NCBI GenBank assembly: GCA_910574835.1 | Contig: CAJTDE010000004.1 | Span: 62,001 to 126,000, forward strand | Direction of reading: 5' to 3' | Length of the DNA: 64,000 bases | Origin: Clostridia bacterium | GTDB lineage: Bacteria > Bacillota > Clostridia > Lachnospirales > Lachnospiraceae | In this document: positions 1-7,444 of the stretch, in pieces | How positions within the stretch are numbered: the first letter of the stretch is position 1 | Layout of the letters: every line of letters starts with the position of its first letter | Translations under genes and position numbers: made by a program | The notes under the pieces: generated by a model | Database searches by the model: none | Seen by the model: only the letters and a program-made list of their open reading frames with translations | Told to the model about the DNA's origin: nothing

Positions 1-236
1 GCTTTCTCGATTTTTTCCACTTCGTTCCACAAAACCGCCCTGTCTGAAAAAGCGGCGGGGGCATGGTCGGGGAGTAAAATCTCGGTGTGGACTACGCCGC
101 CCTTGTGGGTGTAGTCGTGGGTCATTCCGTCAAACTGGTTTTTGATTTTCTCCCCCGCCCGGTAAGCGGCGGCGGCAACAGCGGACTTGCCCTTGCCGCG
201 GGATATGACTTTGATACTGCAATGATAGATTGCCAC
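1..236 (-). CDS. MobA/MobL-family relaxase, N-terminal fragment (runs off the left edge)
   Basis: The minus strand encodes about 78 residues starting with a GTG that reads V-AIYHCSIKVISRGKGKSAV, followed by an AAYRAGEK motif. This is the N-terminus of MobA/MobL relaxases, which nick oriT and covalently lead the transferred strand. An AAAGGAG ribosome site lies about 8 bases before the GTG, which decides the start. The rest of the gene lies outside the window. Its upstream neighbours DUF3847, TnpW and a TnpX-like recombinase make this the mobilization gene of an IME. It is separate from the ICE relaxase at 31531. Confidence 0.85.
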   Translation of the reverse strand, partial: MAIYHCSIKVISRGKGKSAVAAAAYRAGEKIKNQFDGMTHDYTHKGGVVHTEILLPDHAPAAFSDRAVLWNEVEKIEK

Positions 237-781
237 GCGCCGCGCTCCTTTCTGCGGGCAACTCCCGCCGTTTTCTTTTGTGCCGGCAGGCACAAAACGC
301 CGTCTGCAAGACCGCACATACCACAATTCATTGTGGTATATAAGTGCGCCCTTGCTTTTAAGCAAGGGTAGGGGCATAAGCCCGTTACCCTTGCAAGCCG
401 CCCCCCGTTCATACTCCCGCCTGCGCCGCCCTCGCGGGCTGTATGGGCGGTTTTAGCGGCGGGTGGCGTGTTACCCTGTGCCGCCGTTTCTGCGCCCTGT
501 GCGGGGGCTGTGGGGGCGTTCTGGGCGGTCAGTCCGTCCAGTATGCGGCGGGCGTGGTCGGTCATTACAGTCTTTTCAAGAAAGGTCTTGAATTGTTCCT
601 CTGTCAGCGGTATCGTGTCGGGGACAAGGCTTTCAAAAAGCCCCATGCGGCGGCATAGGCGTTTCGTTCTGTCCCTGCGCTCCTGCGCCTTTTGCTCCTG
701 CACAAGCTGTCTGCGCCTGTTTTCAAGCTGTCGGATTTCTTCCTCAATGCTCGTGATTTTTTCGGCTTTGGTCTTTGCCAT
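122..781 (-). CDS. DUF3847 protein with probable read-through C-terminal extension
   Basis: The first ~115 residues are a Lys/Arg/Glu-rich helical protein (MAKTKAEKITSIEEEIRQLE, then a PDTIPLTEEQFKTFLEKTV motif) typical of DUF3847, a family found beside relaxases on Clostridia mobile elements. Function unknown; an accessory role in mobilization is inferred. An AAAGGAG site precedes the ATG. Family members are usually about 100-130 residues, but this frame stays open for 219. The extra residues come from the palindromic intergenic DNA and the start of the relaxase gene, so the original stop was probably lost by mutation. The functional end is likely near position 420. Confidence 0.65.
   Translation of the reverse strand: MAKTKAEKITSIEEEIRQLENRRRQLVQEQKAQERRDRTKRLCRRMGLFESLVPDTIPLTEEQFKTFLEKTVMTDHARRILDGLTAQNAPTAPAQGAETAAQGNTPPAAKTAHTAREGGAGGSMNGGRLARVTGLCPYPCLKARAHLYTTMNCGMCGLADGVLCLPAQKKTAGVARRKERGAWQSIIAVSKSYPAARASPLLPPPLTGRGRKSKTSLTE
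318..339. repeat. Perfect 10-bp inverted repeat upstream of the IME relaxase
   Basis: ATACCACAAT and ATTGTGGTAT flank a two-base centre. The palindrome lies about 80 bases upstream of the MobA/L start. Such repeats are common in origins of transfer next to relaxase genes. The oriT role is inferred. Confidence 0.5.
349..368. repeat. Second inverted repeat upstream of the IME relaxase
   Basis: CCCTTGCTT and AAGCAAGGG form a 9-bp stem with a two-base loop, nine bases from the first palindrome. Together they give a compact two-hairpin block that could be part of oriT or a transcription signal. There is no long T-run, which argues against a simple terminator. Confidence 0.45.
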
Positions 782-859
782 GCGTCAATCGCTCCTTTCG
801 ATTTTTGTATGGAATGGATAGGATAGGAATGGATTTTTACAGACAATCGGCTTCCCGTT

Positions 860-1036
860 TTATTCCTGCTTATCGGCAAGTATCATTTTCAGCAGCTTGT
901 CGCGGAATGTTTCTGTGCCGCTGTGGTTGAAAAACAACTCCGCAACAATGGTCTGCCCGTCCCTGTGTGTCGTGATGATACCGTCGGGCTTTCGGGGTGG
1001 GGCGGGCGTTTCTTTCTTTTCTGTCAATTCTGTCAA
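860..1036 (-). CDS. tnpW: TnpW-family transposon-encoded small protein (TTG start)
   Basis: A 58-residue protein contains the family core PDGIITTHRDGQTIVAELFF followed by a TETFRDKLLKMI helix. TnpW proteins accompany TnpX-type serine recombinases on Tn4451-like elements; their role is not established. I chose the TTG at 1036 because an AAAGGAG site lies seven bases upstream and the family match begins just downstream. A longer frame exists but has no ribosome site and overlaps the recombinase C-terminus. It lies 79 bases downstream of the recombinase, probably in the same transcript. Confidence 0.7.
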   Translation of the reverse strand: MTELTEKKETPAPPRKPDGIITTHRDGQTIVAELFFNHSGTETFRDKLLKMILADKQE

Positions 1037-1115
1037 TGGGTCGCTCCTTTCTGTGGGCGCAAAAAAGGAATTTCCCGTATTTGGAAAATCCCTCTCTGCT
1101 GTCGGCTGTTCGGTT

Positions 1116-2963
1116 TTATTGTGCGGACATGGCGGCGGCTTGCGCCTTTTTCCTTGCCCGGTATTCCCGCGCCTTGATACGGTCATACTCCCGTTGCTTT
1201 TCGCGGTTTCTGGCGCGGTAGGCTCTGGAATATTCACGGTGGTAAGCGCGGCTCTTTTCCTTTTTCGCTTCTTCGATTTCCTCCCGCATTTTTTTGATTT
1301 CCTGCTCTGTCGGCTCGGCAAGCTGTGTCAGTTCGTTCTCAAATTTGCCGATATGGTTGAAGTATATCCCGATATGCTGTATGGCGTATCTCGCCCGTTT
1401 CTGGTCGCGCTCATGCACTTCAATCCTGCTGATAAACTCGTTGAGAATGGCGGGGGTGAGTTCGGCAAAGTCGGCGTATCGTTCTGTCAGTTTTACAAAC
1501 CTCTGCGCCCGCCCTCCTGCGTTCTCAAAAGCGGATAACTGCTCTTTGATTTCCGCAAGTTCCTCTTTCAGCATATAATATTCTTCCGAATACTTCCGCG
1601 ACATCTGCTCATAACGGTCTTGCTCAATTACTCCCAGTGCGTTGTCCTCGTACAGCTTATCCAGAACCTTTTCGATTTGTTCAAGCCGCGTTGTGATTTG
1701 CGGTACGCGCTTCTGCTGTTTCTTCGTCCGGTCGGTCTGCTGTACGTCAAGGCTCTTTTTCACTAAGGCTTCAAAGTCTGCCCGGTTGCTGATGGAGTAT
1801 TCCGCGATTTTTTTCAGCACGTCCGAAACGGTCTGCATGAGTAAATCCGCGTCCATGATGTGCGGGGAATGGCACTTCGGGTTTCTGGCTTTTCCCTTGT
1901 GGTACTCACTGCAATAGGCGATATGCCGCCTGCCGCCGTTCCTGTAATCTATCCGTATGTGCATTTTTGCGCCGCAGTCCTTACAGAAAAGCAAGCCCGA
2001 CAAGGGGTGGATTTCCCCGTCCCCGTTTGGTCGCTTGACGGGGGCATTTTCCAAAATCCGCTGTACGTTCTCAAAATCGGTGCGGTCAACAATCGGCTCA
2101 TGCACGTTTTCCGTAATATGCCACTGGCTTCGGTCTACATAGTGGTTTCGTTTGTCGCGGAAATGCTTTGTGGTCTTGAAGTTGACCACATCTCCGCAAT
2201 ACTCCTGCCGTGTGAGGATACGGGTCAGGGTCGCCTTATTCCATTTGTAGCGGTTTTCCTCGTTCAGCGTCTTGTTTTTACAAGTTCCCCGCCCCCGGTC
2301 TTTCATGTAGAAAGTGGGCGTTGGAATTTGTTCGTTTTTCAGATATACGGCGATTTGGTTTCGGTTCTTCCCGTCCAGAAACAGGCGGAAAATCAAACGG
2401 ACAACTTTCGCGGCTTCTTCGTCAATCAACCAAAAATCCTTGTTGTCGGGGTCTTTTACATATCCGTATGGGGCTTCGGTAGCGATTGGCTTGCCGCTTG
2501 TCCCCTTTGTGCGGATACCCGTTTTTACTTTCTTGCTGATGTCGCGGGCGTACCACTCCGACATGATATTGATGAACGGCGCAAACTCCAACGTGTCGGG
2601 CTTTTCGCTGTCTATCCCGTTGTTTACCGCGATAAAGCGCACGTTGTTCCGTCTGAAAATCTCCATAGCGTTTCCCACTTGGAGATAGTCGCGCCCCCAG
2701 CGGGTCATGTCTTTCATAATGCAGACACCGATTTTTCCGTTTTCCACGTCCTCAATCATGCGGGAGTAAGCGGAGCGGTCAAAAAACCTGCCGCTTTCGT
2801 CATCGTCAATGTAGTGCCGGATATTGGTCAATTTTAGCTGTCTGGCATAGCTTTCCAGAAATTTCTTCTGGTTCTGTATGGAGTTGCTTTCGCCGCCGTC
2901 CCTGTCCTCGTCCCCCACGGATAAGCGGGAGTAAAGGGCTGTGATTTTGCTGTAATCATTCAT
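1116..2963 (-). CDS. Large serine recombinase (TnpX-like) of the IME
   Basis: A 615-residue recombinase that should excise and integrate the IME. The N-terminal resolvase domain carries the YSRLS motif with nucleophile Ser15, then GESNSIQNQ and the MKDMTRWGRDYLQVG helix. A recombinase domain follows, with a zinc ribbon (FCKDCGAKM ... CSEYHKGKARNPKC) near residues 335-385, a coiled coil, and a very basic Arg/Lys-rich tail. The ATG at 2963 is favoured because GGAGGG lies seven bases upstream; two earlier in-frame ATGs are badly spaced. The gene starts about 50 bases from the point where virD4 is interrupted, the usual position of the recombinase at the end of a Tn4451-type element. Confidence 0.9.
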   Translation of the reverse strand: MNDYSKITALYSRLSVGDEDRDGGESNSIQNQKKFLESYARQLKLTNIRHYIDDDESGRFFDRSAYSRMIEDVENGKIGVCIMKDMTRWGRDYLQVGNAMEIFRRNNVRFIAVNNGIDSEKPDTLEFAPFINIMSEWYARDISKKVKTGIRTKGTSGKPIATEAPYGYVKDPDNKDFWLIDEEAAKVVRLIFRLFLDGKNRNQIAVYLKNEQIPTPTFYMKDRGRGTCKNKTLNEENRYKWNKATLTRILTRQEYCGDVVNFKTTKHFRDKRNHYVDRSQWHITENVHEPIVDRTDFENVQRILENAPVKRPNGDGEIHPLSGLLFCKDCGAKMHIRIDYRNGGRRHIAYCSEYHKGKARNPKCHSPHIMDADLLMQTVSDVLKKIAEYSISNRADFEALVKKSLDVQQTDRTKKQQKRVPQITTRLEQIEKVLDKLYEDNALGVIEQDRYEQMSRKYSEEYYMLKEELAEIKEQLSAFENAGGRAQRFVKLTERYADFAELTPAILNEFISRIEVHERDQKRARYAIQHIGIYFNHIGKFENELTQLAEPTEQEIKKMREEIEEAKKEKSRAYHREYSRAYRARNREKQREYDRIKAREYRARKKAQAAAMSAQ

Positions 2964-3017
2964 GTGCATACCCTCCTGCGTCAATATAGGTGTTGCTTAC
3001 AGTTAAGATTATGCACC

Positions 3018-3317
3018 TCAACGCGCCGAACCATACTCAACTCCGTGGCGGTATTTCTTGGCGTTTTTCGCCTTGAAATAAACCACAGCCCGGATAATGA
3101 CTGCGCCGGCAGCGCCAAACAGCAGGTCGCGGGGGTGGAAGCTGGGCAGCGGGTTTTTGGAAATCAGCGTCCCCAGGCCCGATACCGCGCCCATTGCCTT
3201 TGTCACCATATCCGCGCCCTCTGCCAGCCGGCAGCCCTCCGCCACACGGTTAAAAAACCAGAAGATGAACACATAAGGCAGGTTAGGGAGCAGGATTTTC
3301 TTTACATCCAGTTTCAC
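3018..3317 (-). pseudogene. virD4/traG coupling protein, N-terminal 99 codons, cut by the IME
   Basis: The reading frame starts MKLDVKKILLPNLPYVFIFW and ends KYRHGVEYGSAR followed by stop. This is the membrane-anchored N-terminus of the VirD4/TraG-type coupling ATPase of Tn1549-like ICEs, which normally continues with WG and the nucleotide-binding domain for about 600 residues. The stop arises exactly where the IME begins. Two hydrophobic segments remain, but Walker motifs are missing. Its start overlaps the pcfB stop by four bases, so it is the last gene of the repA-pcfB operon. The remainder of virD4 would be expected on the far side of the IME, left of the window. Confidence 0.85.
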
Positions 3318-3793
3318 AGCTCAACGCCCCCTTTCTCCCGGTTTTTGGCGGTATCCCGCGTCAGGTTCTTTGCAATCTCCTTGAAATGGGAAAGCTGGCC
3401 TAACAGTGACGGCTTCTTCTGCGCGGAGCGGTTCAGGCTTTTCCCGGCATACTCGGCAAAGGCGGCATTCAGCGCGTCCGCGTCCCGTGCCTTGAAAAAG
3501 ACAAGGTATTTCCCTTGCGCCGGGTCTTTTTTCAGTGCAAAGTCCACCCCGTATTTCCGCGCCACACGCTCAAAGGACTTGATATTTTTGCCGGTAATCT
3601 CAATGTTTTGAACGCCTGCGCCTTGGCTTACAAGCTGCTTCACGGTCTGCTTGCCGTGGTGGATTTTGGGGTTTTGGGCCTGCGCCAGATACTTCCGAAT
3701 GGCCCATTTCAGCAGGCCGGCGGTCAGCCTGCCGCCTGCTTTGCCGACCTTGATGGTGAGAGCCACCGATTTTTCGCGTACTTCATCCTGCAT
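3314..3793 (-). CDS. pcfB: PcfB-family (DUF3801) conjugation protein
   Basis: A 159-residue protein with VALTIKVGKAGGRLTAGLLK near the N-terminus and a basic middle section ending in NREKGG. PcfB-family proteins act with the coupling protein at the DNA-processing step of conjugation in Gram-positive elements. The gene overlaps the virD4 start by four bases (ATGA), which indicates translational coupling. It lies in the block that is inverted relative to the main conjugation operon. The family call is firm; the exact role is taken from the family. Confidence 0.85.
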   Translation of the reverse strand: MQDEVREKSVALTIKVGKAGGRLTAGLLKWAIRKYLAQAQNPKIHHGKQTVKQLVSQGAGVQNIEITGKNIKSFERVARKYGVDFALKKDPAQGKYLVFFKARDADALNAAFAEYAGKSLNRSAQKKPSLLGQLSHFKEIAKNLTRDTAKNREKGGVEL

Positions 3794-3873
3794 GGTAAAA
3801 CCTCCTCTCTTTGCAGGCTGGGACTAAATTGGTGTGCGCTAAGGCGGAACCAGCAGGCGGCGGAGCAGGTATT

Positions 3874-4332
3874 TCATGCGCCGGCCTCCATGCCGCCCCA
3901 TTTGGTCAGCACCACGGATTCGCCGCTTGCCATGCCGCCCCAAAGCCTGCCAGCGGTTTCAGCAAACTCGGCAGGCGAAGCGCAGATGTGGTCTGCCCCC
4001 AGCATCATAAACTCGCCGGGGCTGGCAAAAAGGCGCTGAAACTCGGCTTGCCGGGCAGGGGAAAGGGAGCAGAAGCCCTCCCCGTCTGAAAGCCCGCACA
4101 GCAGGAATGTACCGCTGATGCACTCGTTCACAAAGGGATTGCAGCGGTTGGGCGGCAGTCCCTGGCGGCTGGCGTCCTCGTTGTAGAGCAGCATGACCCG
4201 CTGGGGCAGGAAACAGCCCATTGCCAGCTCACCGCCGACAAGCTGTGAAAAAGTTTCCAGCGAGTAGTCCACCCGCGCCGGTCTGGGCGGTCTGCCCGGT
4301 TCCACCACCAGAATGTTGATTTCATGTTCCAT
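3874..4332 (-). CDS. DUF3846-family protein
   Basis: A 152-residue acidic protein beginning MEHEINILVVEPGRPPRPAR and including a YSLETFSQLVGGELA segment followed by MLLYNEDASRQGLPPNR, the recognisable DUF3846 pattern. The family occurs almost only on Clostridia ICEs and plasmids between the replication initiator and pcfB, which is its position here. Function is unknown. An AGGAGG-like site lies shortly upstream of the ATG. Confidence 0.8.
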   Translation of the reverse strand: MEHEINILVVEPGRPPRPARVDYSLETFSQLVGGELAMGCFLPQRVMLLYNEDASRQGLPPNRCNPFVNECISGTFLLCGLSDGEGFCSLSPARQAEFQRLFASPGEFMMLGADHICASPAEFAETAGRLWGGMASGESVVLTKWGGMEAGA

Positions 4333-4382
4333 GCAAAAGTCCTCCTTTGGTTTGATTGATGTATTGCAAAGCGCCGGGCGGC

Positions 4383-5375
4383 TTAACCGTCCAGCAGCCC
4401 GTGCGCCATATCGTGGCTGACAAGGGATGTGTAATACTGCCCCATCGTGACGGGGGCGTTGTAGAGTGCTGCCAGCGTGTATGCCTTGATATTGCCAATC
4501 TTGGCAGTATTGCTTTTCAGGCTGTCCATGACGTAGCCAATATGTTCGCTGTTCAGCTTCAGGAACCGGCTTTTGACAACTTCGGTGGGTACTTCCTGCC
4601 CGCAGATACGGACAGATTGCCGTGTGGAGCAGCAGATTTCAAGCATTAACTCCACATAGCCGTCCAGCAAGTCCTTGTCCCAGGGGTTCCGTTCCAGAAG
4701 AATGTCATAGTCAATATTTTCTAAAATCAGTTCGCGGTAGCTTTCCATCTCATCCAATCCCATCCTGCGCGGAGCGCGTTTACCAGCAGGGGAAGAAACC
4801 GCTGAGGGGGCAGGGGGTGTGATGGATAGATCAGTATCGCTTTTTTCAGTTTTATTTATATCAGTATTATTAGGGGCGGAAAAACCGCACTCTTGACCGC
4901 TGGTTTTCCGTCGTGCAGACTGCGGTTTTTCAGCAGTCTTGACTGCGGCACTGTCAAGCGGTCTTGACTGCTGGTTTTCCGCAGTCTGAACCGGTGCGGC
5001 GGGTTCCGGTTCCAGAATGAAGTTCTTAACGTAAATCCGGGCGGGGTGTCCCTGGCCCTGCTTTTTCCGTTCCACAAGGCCGATGCCCTCCAATTCGCGG
5101 AACAGCTTCGTCGCCTTGTCCTTGCCGCAGTCCAGCATGGTCATGACTTCCTCCTGGGTGAAGTAGAGGAACACGCGCCCGTTATCGTCCAGCCAGCCAT
5201 TGCGGGCAGACAGCCCCATGCGGTCAAGCAGCAGGCCATACAGCACCTTTGCTTCCAGCGATACGCCCTTGTAGCGGCGGTCGGTCAAAAGGATTTTCGG
5301 GATGCGGTAGAAGCTGTACTGGTCGGCTTCATTCCCGTAGTAGTAATTCAGATTCAAAGTTTCCGGCATTTTCAA
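4383..5375 (-). CDS. repA: Replication initiator protein A (RepA N-terminal and DUF6017 domains)
   Basis: A 330-residue protein. Residues 10-115 match the RepA_N winged-helix domain (FYRIPKILLTDRRYKGVSLE, then YFTQEEVMTMLDCGKDKATK). A low-complexity Ser/Lys/Pro linker separates it from a C-terminal DUF6017-like domain (LILENIDYDILLERNPWDKD). Such initiators allow the excised circular ICE to replicate before or after transfer. It is the first gene of the minus-strand block repA, DUF3846, pcfB, virD4. A strong hairpin terminator about 65 bases upstream separates it from whatever lay upstream. Confidence 0.85.
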   Translation of the reverse strand: MKMPETLNLNYYYGNEADQYSFYRIPKILLTDRRYKGVSLEAKVLYGLLLDRMGLSARNGWLDDNGRVFLYFTQEEVMTMLDCGKDKATKLFRELEGIGLVERKKQGQGHPARIYVKNFILEPEPAAPVQTAENQQSRPLDSAAVKTAEKPQSARRKTSGQECGFSAPNNTDINKTEKSDTDLSITPPAPSAVSSPAGKRAPRRMGLDEMESYRELILENIDYDILLERNPWDKDLLDGYVELMLEICCSTRQSVRICGQEVPTEVVKSRFLKLNSEHIGYVMDSLKSNTAKIGNIKAYTLAALYNAPVTMGQYYTSLVSHDMAHGLLDG

Positions 5376-5630
5376 AGCCTCCTGTCTAAATGAAAAAAGC
5401 CCCGGCGATCTACGTCACCAGGGCAGAGTTATCTATAAACAAAAAAGCCGCACAGTAGCTGATTGTTCGTCAGTTACTGCGCGGCTTGTGGTTTCGATAT
5501 TCGGTTTTTTTGTGGTGTGTGCCAGAGTAGGCCACTTTTTCTACATTTTTTGTCGGAGTTTTGACAGATAATCGGGCATTTTCCCTGTTTTTCTCGGCGT
5601 TTTCCTCTACGTCTATTCGTCTGGTCGTCA
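5376..5630. other. Region upstream of repA, ending at a rearrangement junction
   Basis: Besides the terminator, the minus strand keeps an open frame across about 5470-5610 (ending KTEYRNHKPRSN) that may be the tail of a lost upstream gene. I do not recognise it. Around 5613-5631 the sequence changes to a serine-recombinase gene on the plus strand that lacks its start, so this is probably a rearrangement breakpoint. Confidence 0.4.
5441..5487 (-). terminator. Rho-independent terminator upstream of repA
   Basis: The arms AAGCCGCACAGTAGCTGA and TCAGTTACTGCGCGGCTT form an almost continuous 18-bp stem. On the minus strand it is followed by six Ts (AAAAAA at 5441-5446). It would stop transcripts entering repA from upstream. 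Confidence 0.7.
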
Positions 5631-7196
5631 GAGGACGAGCTGCAAGGCGAGAGCAATTCCATAAGCAACCAGAAGCGAATCCTTGAAAACTACGCCAAAC
5701 AGAACGGCTTCGGCAATCTGAAATGGTACACGGACGACGGTTATTCCGGGGCAAATTTCCAAAGACCCGGCTTCCAGTCCATGCTTGCCGACATTGAAGC
5801 GGGGCTTGTGGGAACGGTTATCGTAAAGGATATGTCACGGTTAGGGCGAAACTACTTACAAGTGGGAATGTATACAGAAATGATTTTCCCACAGAAAAAC
5901 GTCCGTTTCATTGCAATCAATGACGGCGTTGACAGCGCACAGGGCGAGAATGATTTTGCGCCCTTGCGTAACATTTTTAACGAATGGCTGGTGAGAGATA
6001 CGAGCAAAAAAATCAGAGCAGTCAAGAGGTCAAAAGGCATGAGCGGGAAGCCTGTCACAAGCAAGCCCGTGTACGGCTACCTCATGGACGAGGACGAAAA
6101 TTTCATCATTGACGAAGAAGCCGCCCCCGTGGTGAAGCAGATATACAGTTTATGCCTTGCCGGGAACGGACCGACCAAGATAGCCCGTGTCTTGACGGAA
6201 CAGCAGACACCCACGCCGGGAACGCTGGAATACCGCCGGACGGGAAGCACACGCCGCTACCACCCCGGCTATGAGTGCAGGTGGGCGACAAACACCGTGG
6301 CGCATATCCTTGAAAACCGGGAATACACCGGTTGCCTTGTGAACTTCAAGACCGAGAAAGTGTCCTACAAGGTAAAGCAGAGCAAGGAGAACCCCGAAGA
6401 AAAGCAGGTAATCTTTGAGAACCACCACGAGCCAATCATAGACCGTGACACATGGGAGCGTGTGCAGGAACTACGCAAGCAGCGCAAACGCCCCAACCGC
6501 TATGATGAAGTGGGCTTGTTCTCCGGCATACTCTTTTGTGCCGACTGCGGCAGCGTCATGTACCAGCAGAGGTATCAGACGGACAAGCGGAAACAGGACT
6601 GCTATATCTGCGGCAGCTACAAGAAGCGCACGGCAGACTGCACGGCGCACTTTATCCGCACCGACCTTTTGACCGCCGGAGTGACCGAGAATTTACGGAA
6701 AGTTACCAGCTACGCCGCCAAGCATGAAGCCCGGTTTATGAAACTGTTGACCGACCAGACCGAGGACGGGAGCAAACGCCGCAACGCCGCAAAGAAGAAA
6801 GAGCTGGAAGCGGCAGAAAAACGGATTGCGGAACTCTCCGCTATCTTCAAGCGGCTGTATGAGGACAGCGTGACCGGGCGCATATCGGACGAGCGTTTCA
6901 CGGAGCTTTCGGCAGATTACGAAGCCGAGCAAAAGGAACTGAAAGAGAAAGCCGCCGCCTTGCAGAGCGAGCTTTCTAAGACGCTGGAAGCCACGGCAAA
7001 CGCTGAAAAGTTTATGAAAGTGGTACGCAAGTACACCAGCTTTGAGGAACTCACCCCTACCCTGTTACGGGAGTTTGTGGAGAAAATCGTAATCCATGAA
7101 TCGGAAGCCCTTGACGGGAAACGCCGGGGGAAGCTCCGCAGACAGGAAATCGAAATCTATTACTCTTTTGTCGGCAAGGTAGAGTTGCCCGACTAA
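5631..7196 (+). pseudogene. Large serine recombinase lacking its catalytic N-terminus
   Basis: The frame enters at EDELQGESNSISNQKRILEN and runs to the natural C-terminus about 521 codons later. The first ~15-20 residues, including the Tyr-x-Arg-Leu-Ser nucleophile motif, are missing; just upstream only a frameshifted trace of the motif may remain near 5613-5630. The rest is well preserved: KDMSRLGRNYLQVG helix, recombinase domain, zinc ribbon (FCADCGSVM ... CYICGSYKKRTADC) and coiled coil. The first ATG in frame is at 5781 and would give a protein without catalytic serine. It belongs to a different subgroup from the recombinase at 1116. Its 3' end lies 80 bases from the truncated maff2. Confidence 0.8.
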
Positions 7197-7275
7197 AGCC
7201 CGACCCGTCCGGCAGTCAGCCAGACAGGGAACGGCAAAATTTTTTACACTTCTTTTACTTCTTTATCTCACATGA

Positions 7276-7371
7276 GCAAAAAGCCAGGGCATGAAGCAGC
7301 TCATGGCGGGCGGCGGCGTTGCCCTGATCGGCATGGTGCTTGTACCCCTGCTCTCCGGTCTGTTCGGCTAA
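7276..7371 (+). pseudogene. maff2 (VirB2/pilin-like) gene, C-terminal 31 codons only
   Basis: The frame reads AKSQGMKQLMAGGGVALIGM followed by VLVPLLSGLFG and stop, the conserved C-terminus of the Maff2 family of small membrane proteins encoded just before the VirB6/TrbL gene in Tn1549-like ICEs. The N-terminal half, about 40 residues with the first membrane segment, is missing. Homology begins right after a GA dinucleotide at 7274-7275, which suits insertion by a Tn4451-type recombinase. Confidence 0.75.
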
Positions 7372-7399
7372 TCCCCGCACCAGAAACACCCATACCTTT

Positions 7400-7425
7400 G
7401 CCCCTCCCGCAGACGCGGGAGGGGC
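7400..7425 (+). promoter_or_regulatory. Perfect 11-bp intercistronic hairpin between maff2 and trbL
   Basis: GCCCCTCCCGC and GCGGGAGGGGC pair perfectly around an AGAC loop, ending about 20 bases before the trbL start. There is no T-run, so it is more likely an mRNA stability or processing element than a terminator. The GGAAAGGAGG ribosome site follows directly. Confidence 0.55.
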
Positions 7426-7444
7426 GGAAAGGAGGTAGCACTGT

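Noticed and set aside
1037-1321. Long N-terminal extension of TnpW to 1321
   Set aside because: It overlaps the recombinase C-terminus in another frame and lacks a ribosome site, whereas the TTG at 1036 has one.
1860-2837. 325-residue plus-strand frame
   Set aside because: Antisense to the IME recombinase, whose motifs are clear on the minus strand.
5404-5418. 12-base match GCGATCTACGTC shared with 38641-38652, considered as an attachment core
   Set aside because: Matches of this length are expected many times by chance in 64 kb and neither copy lies at an element end.
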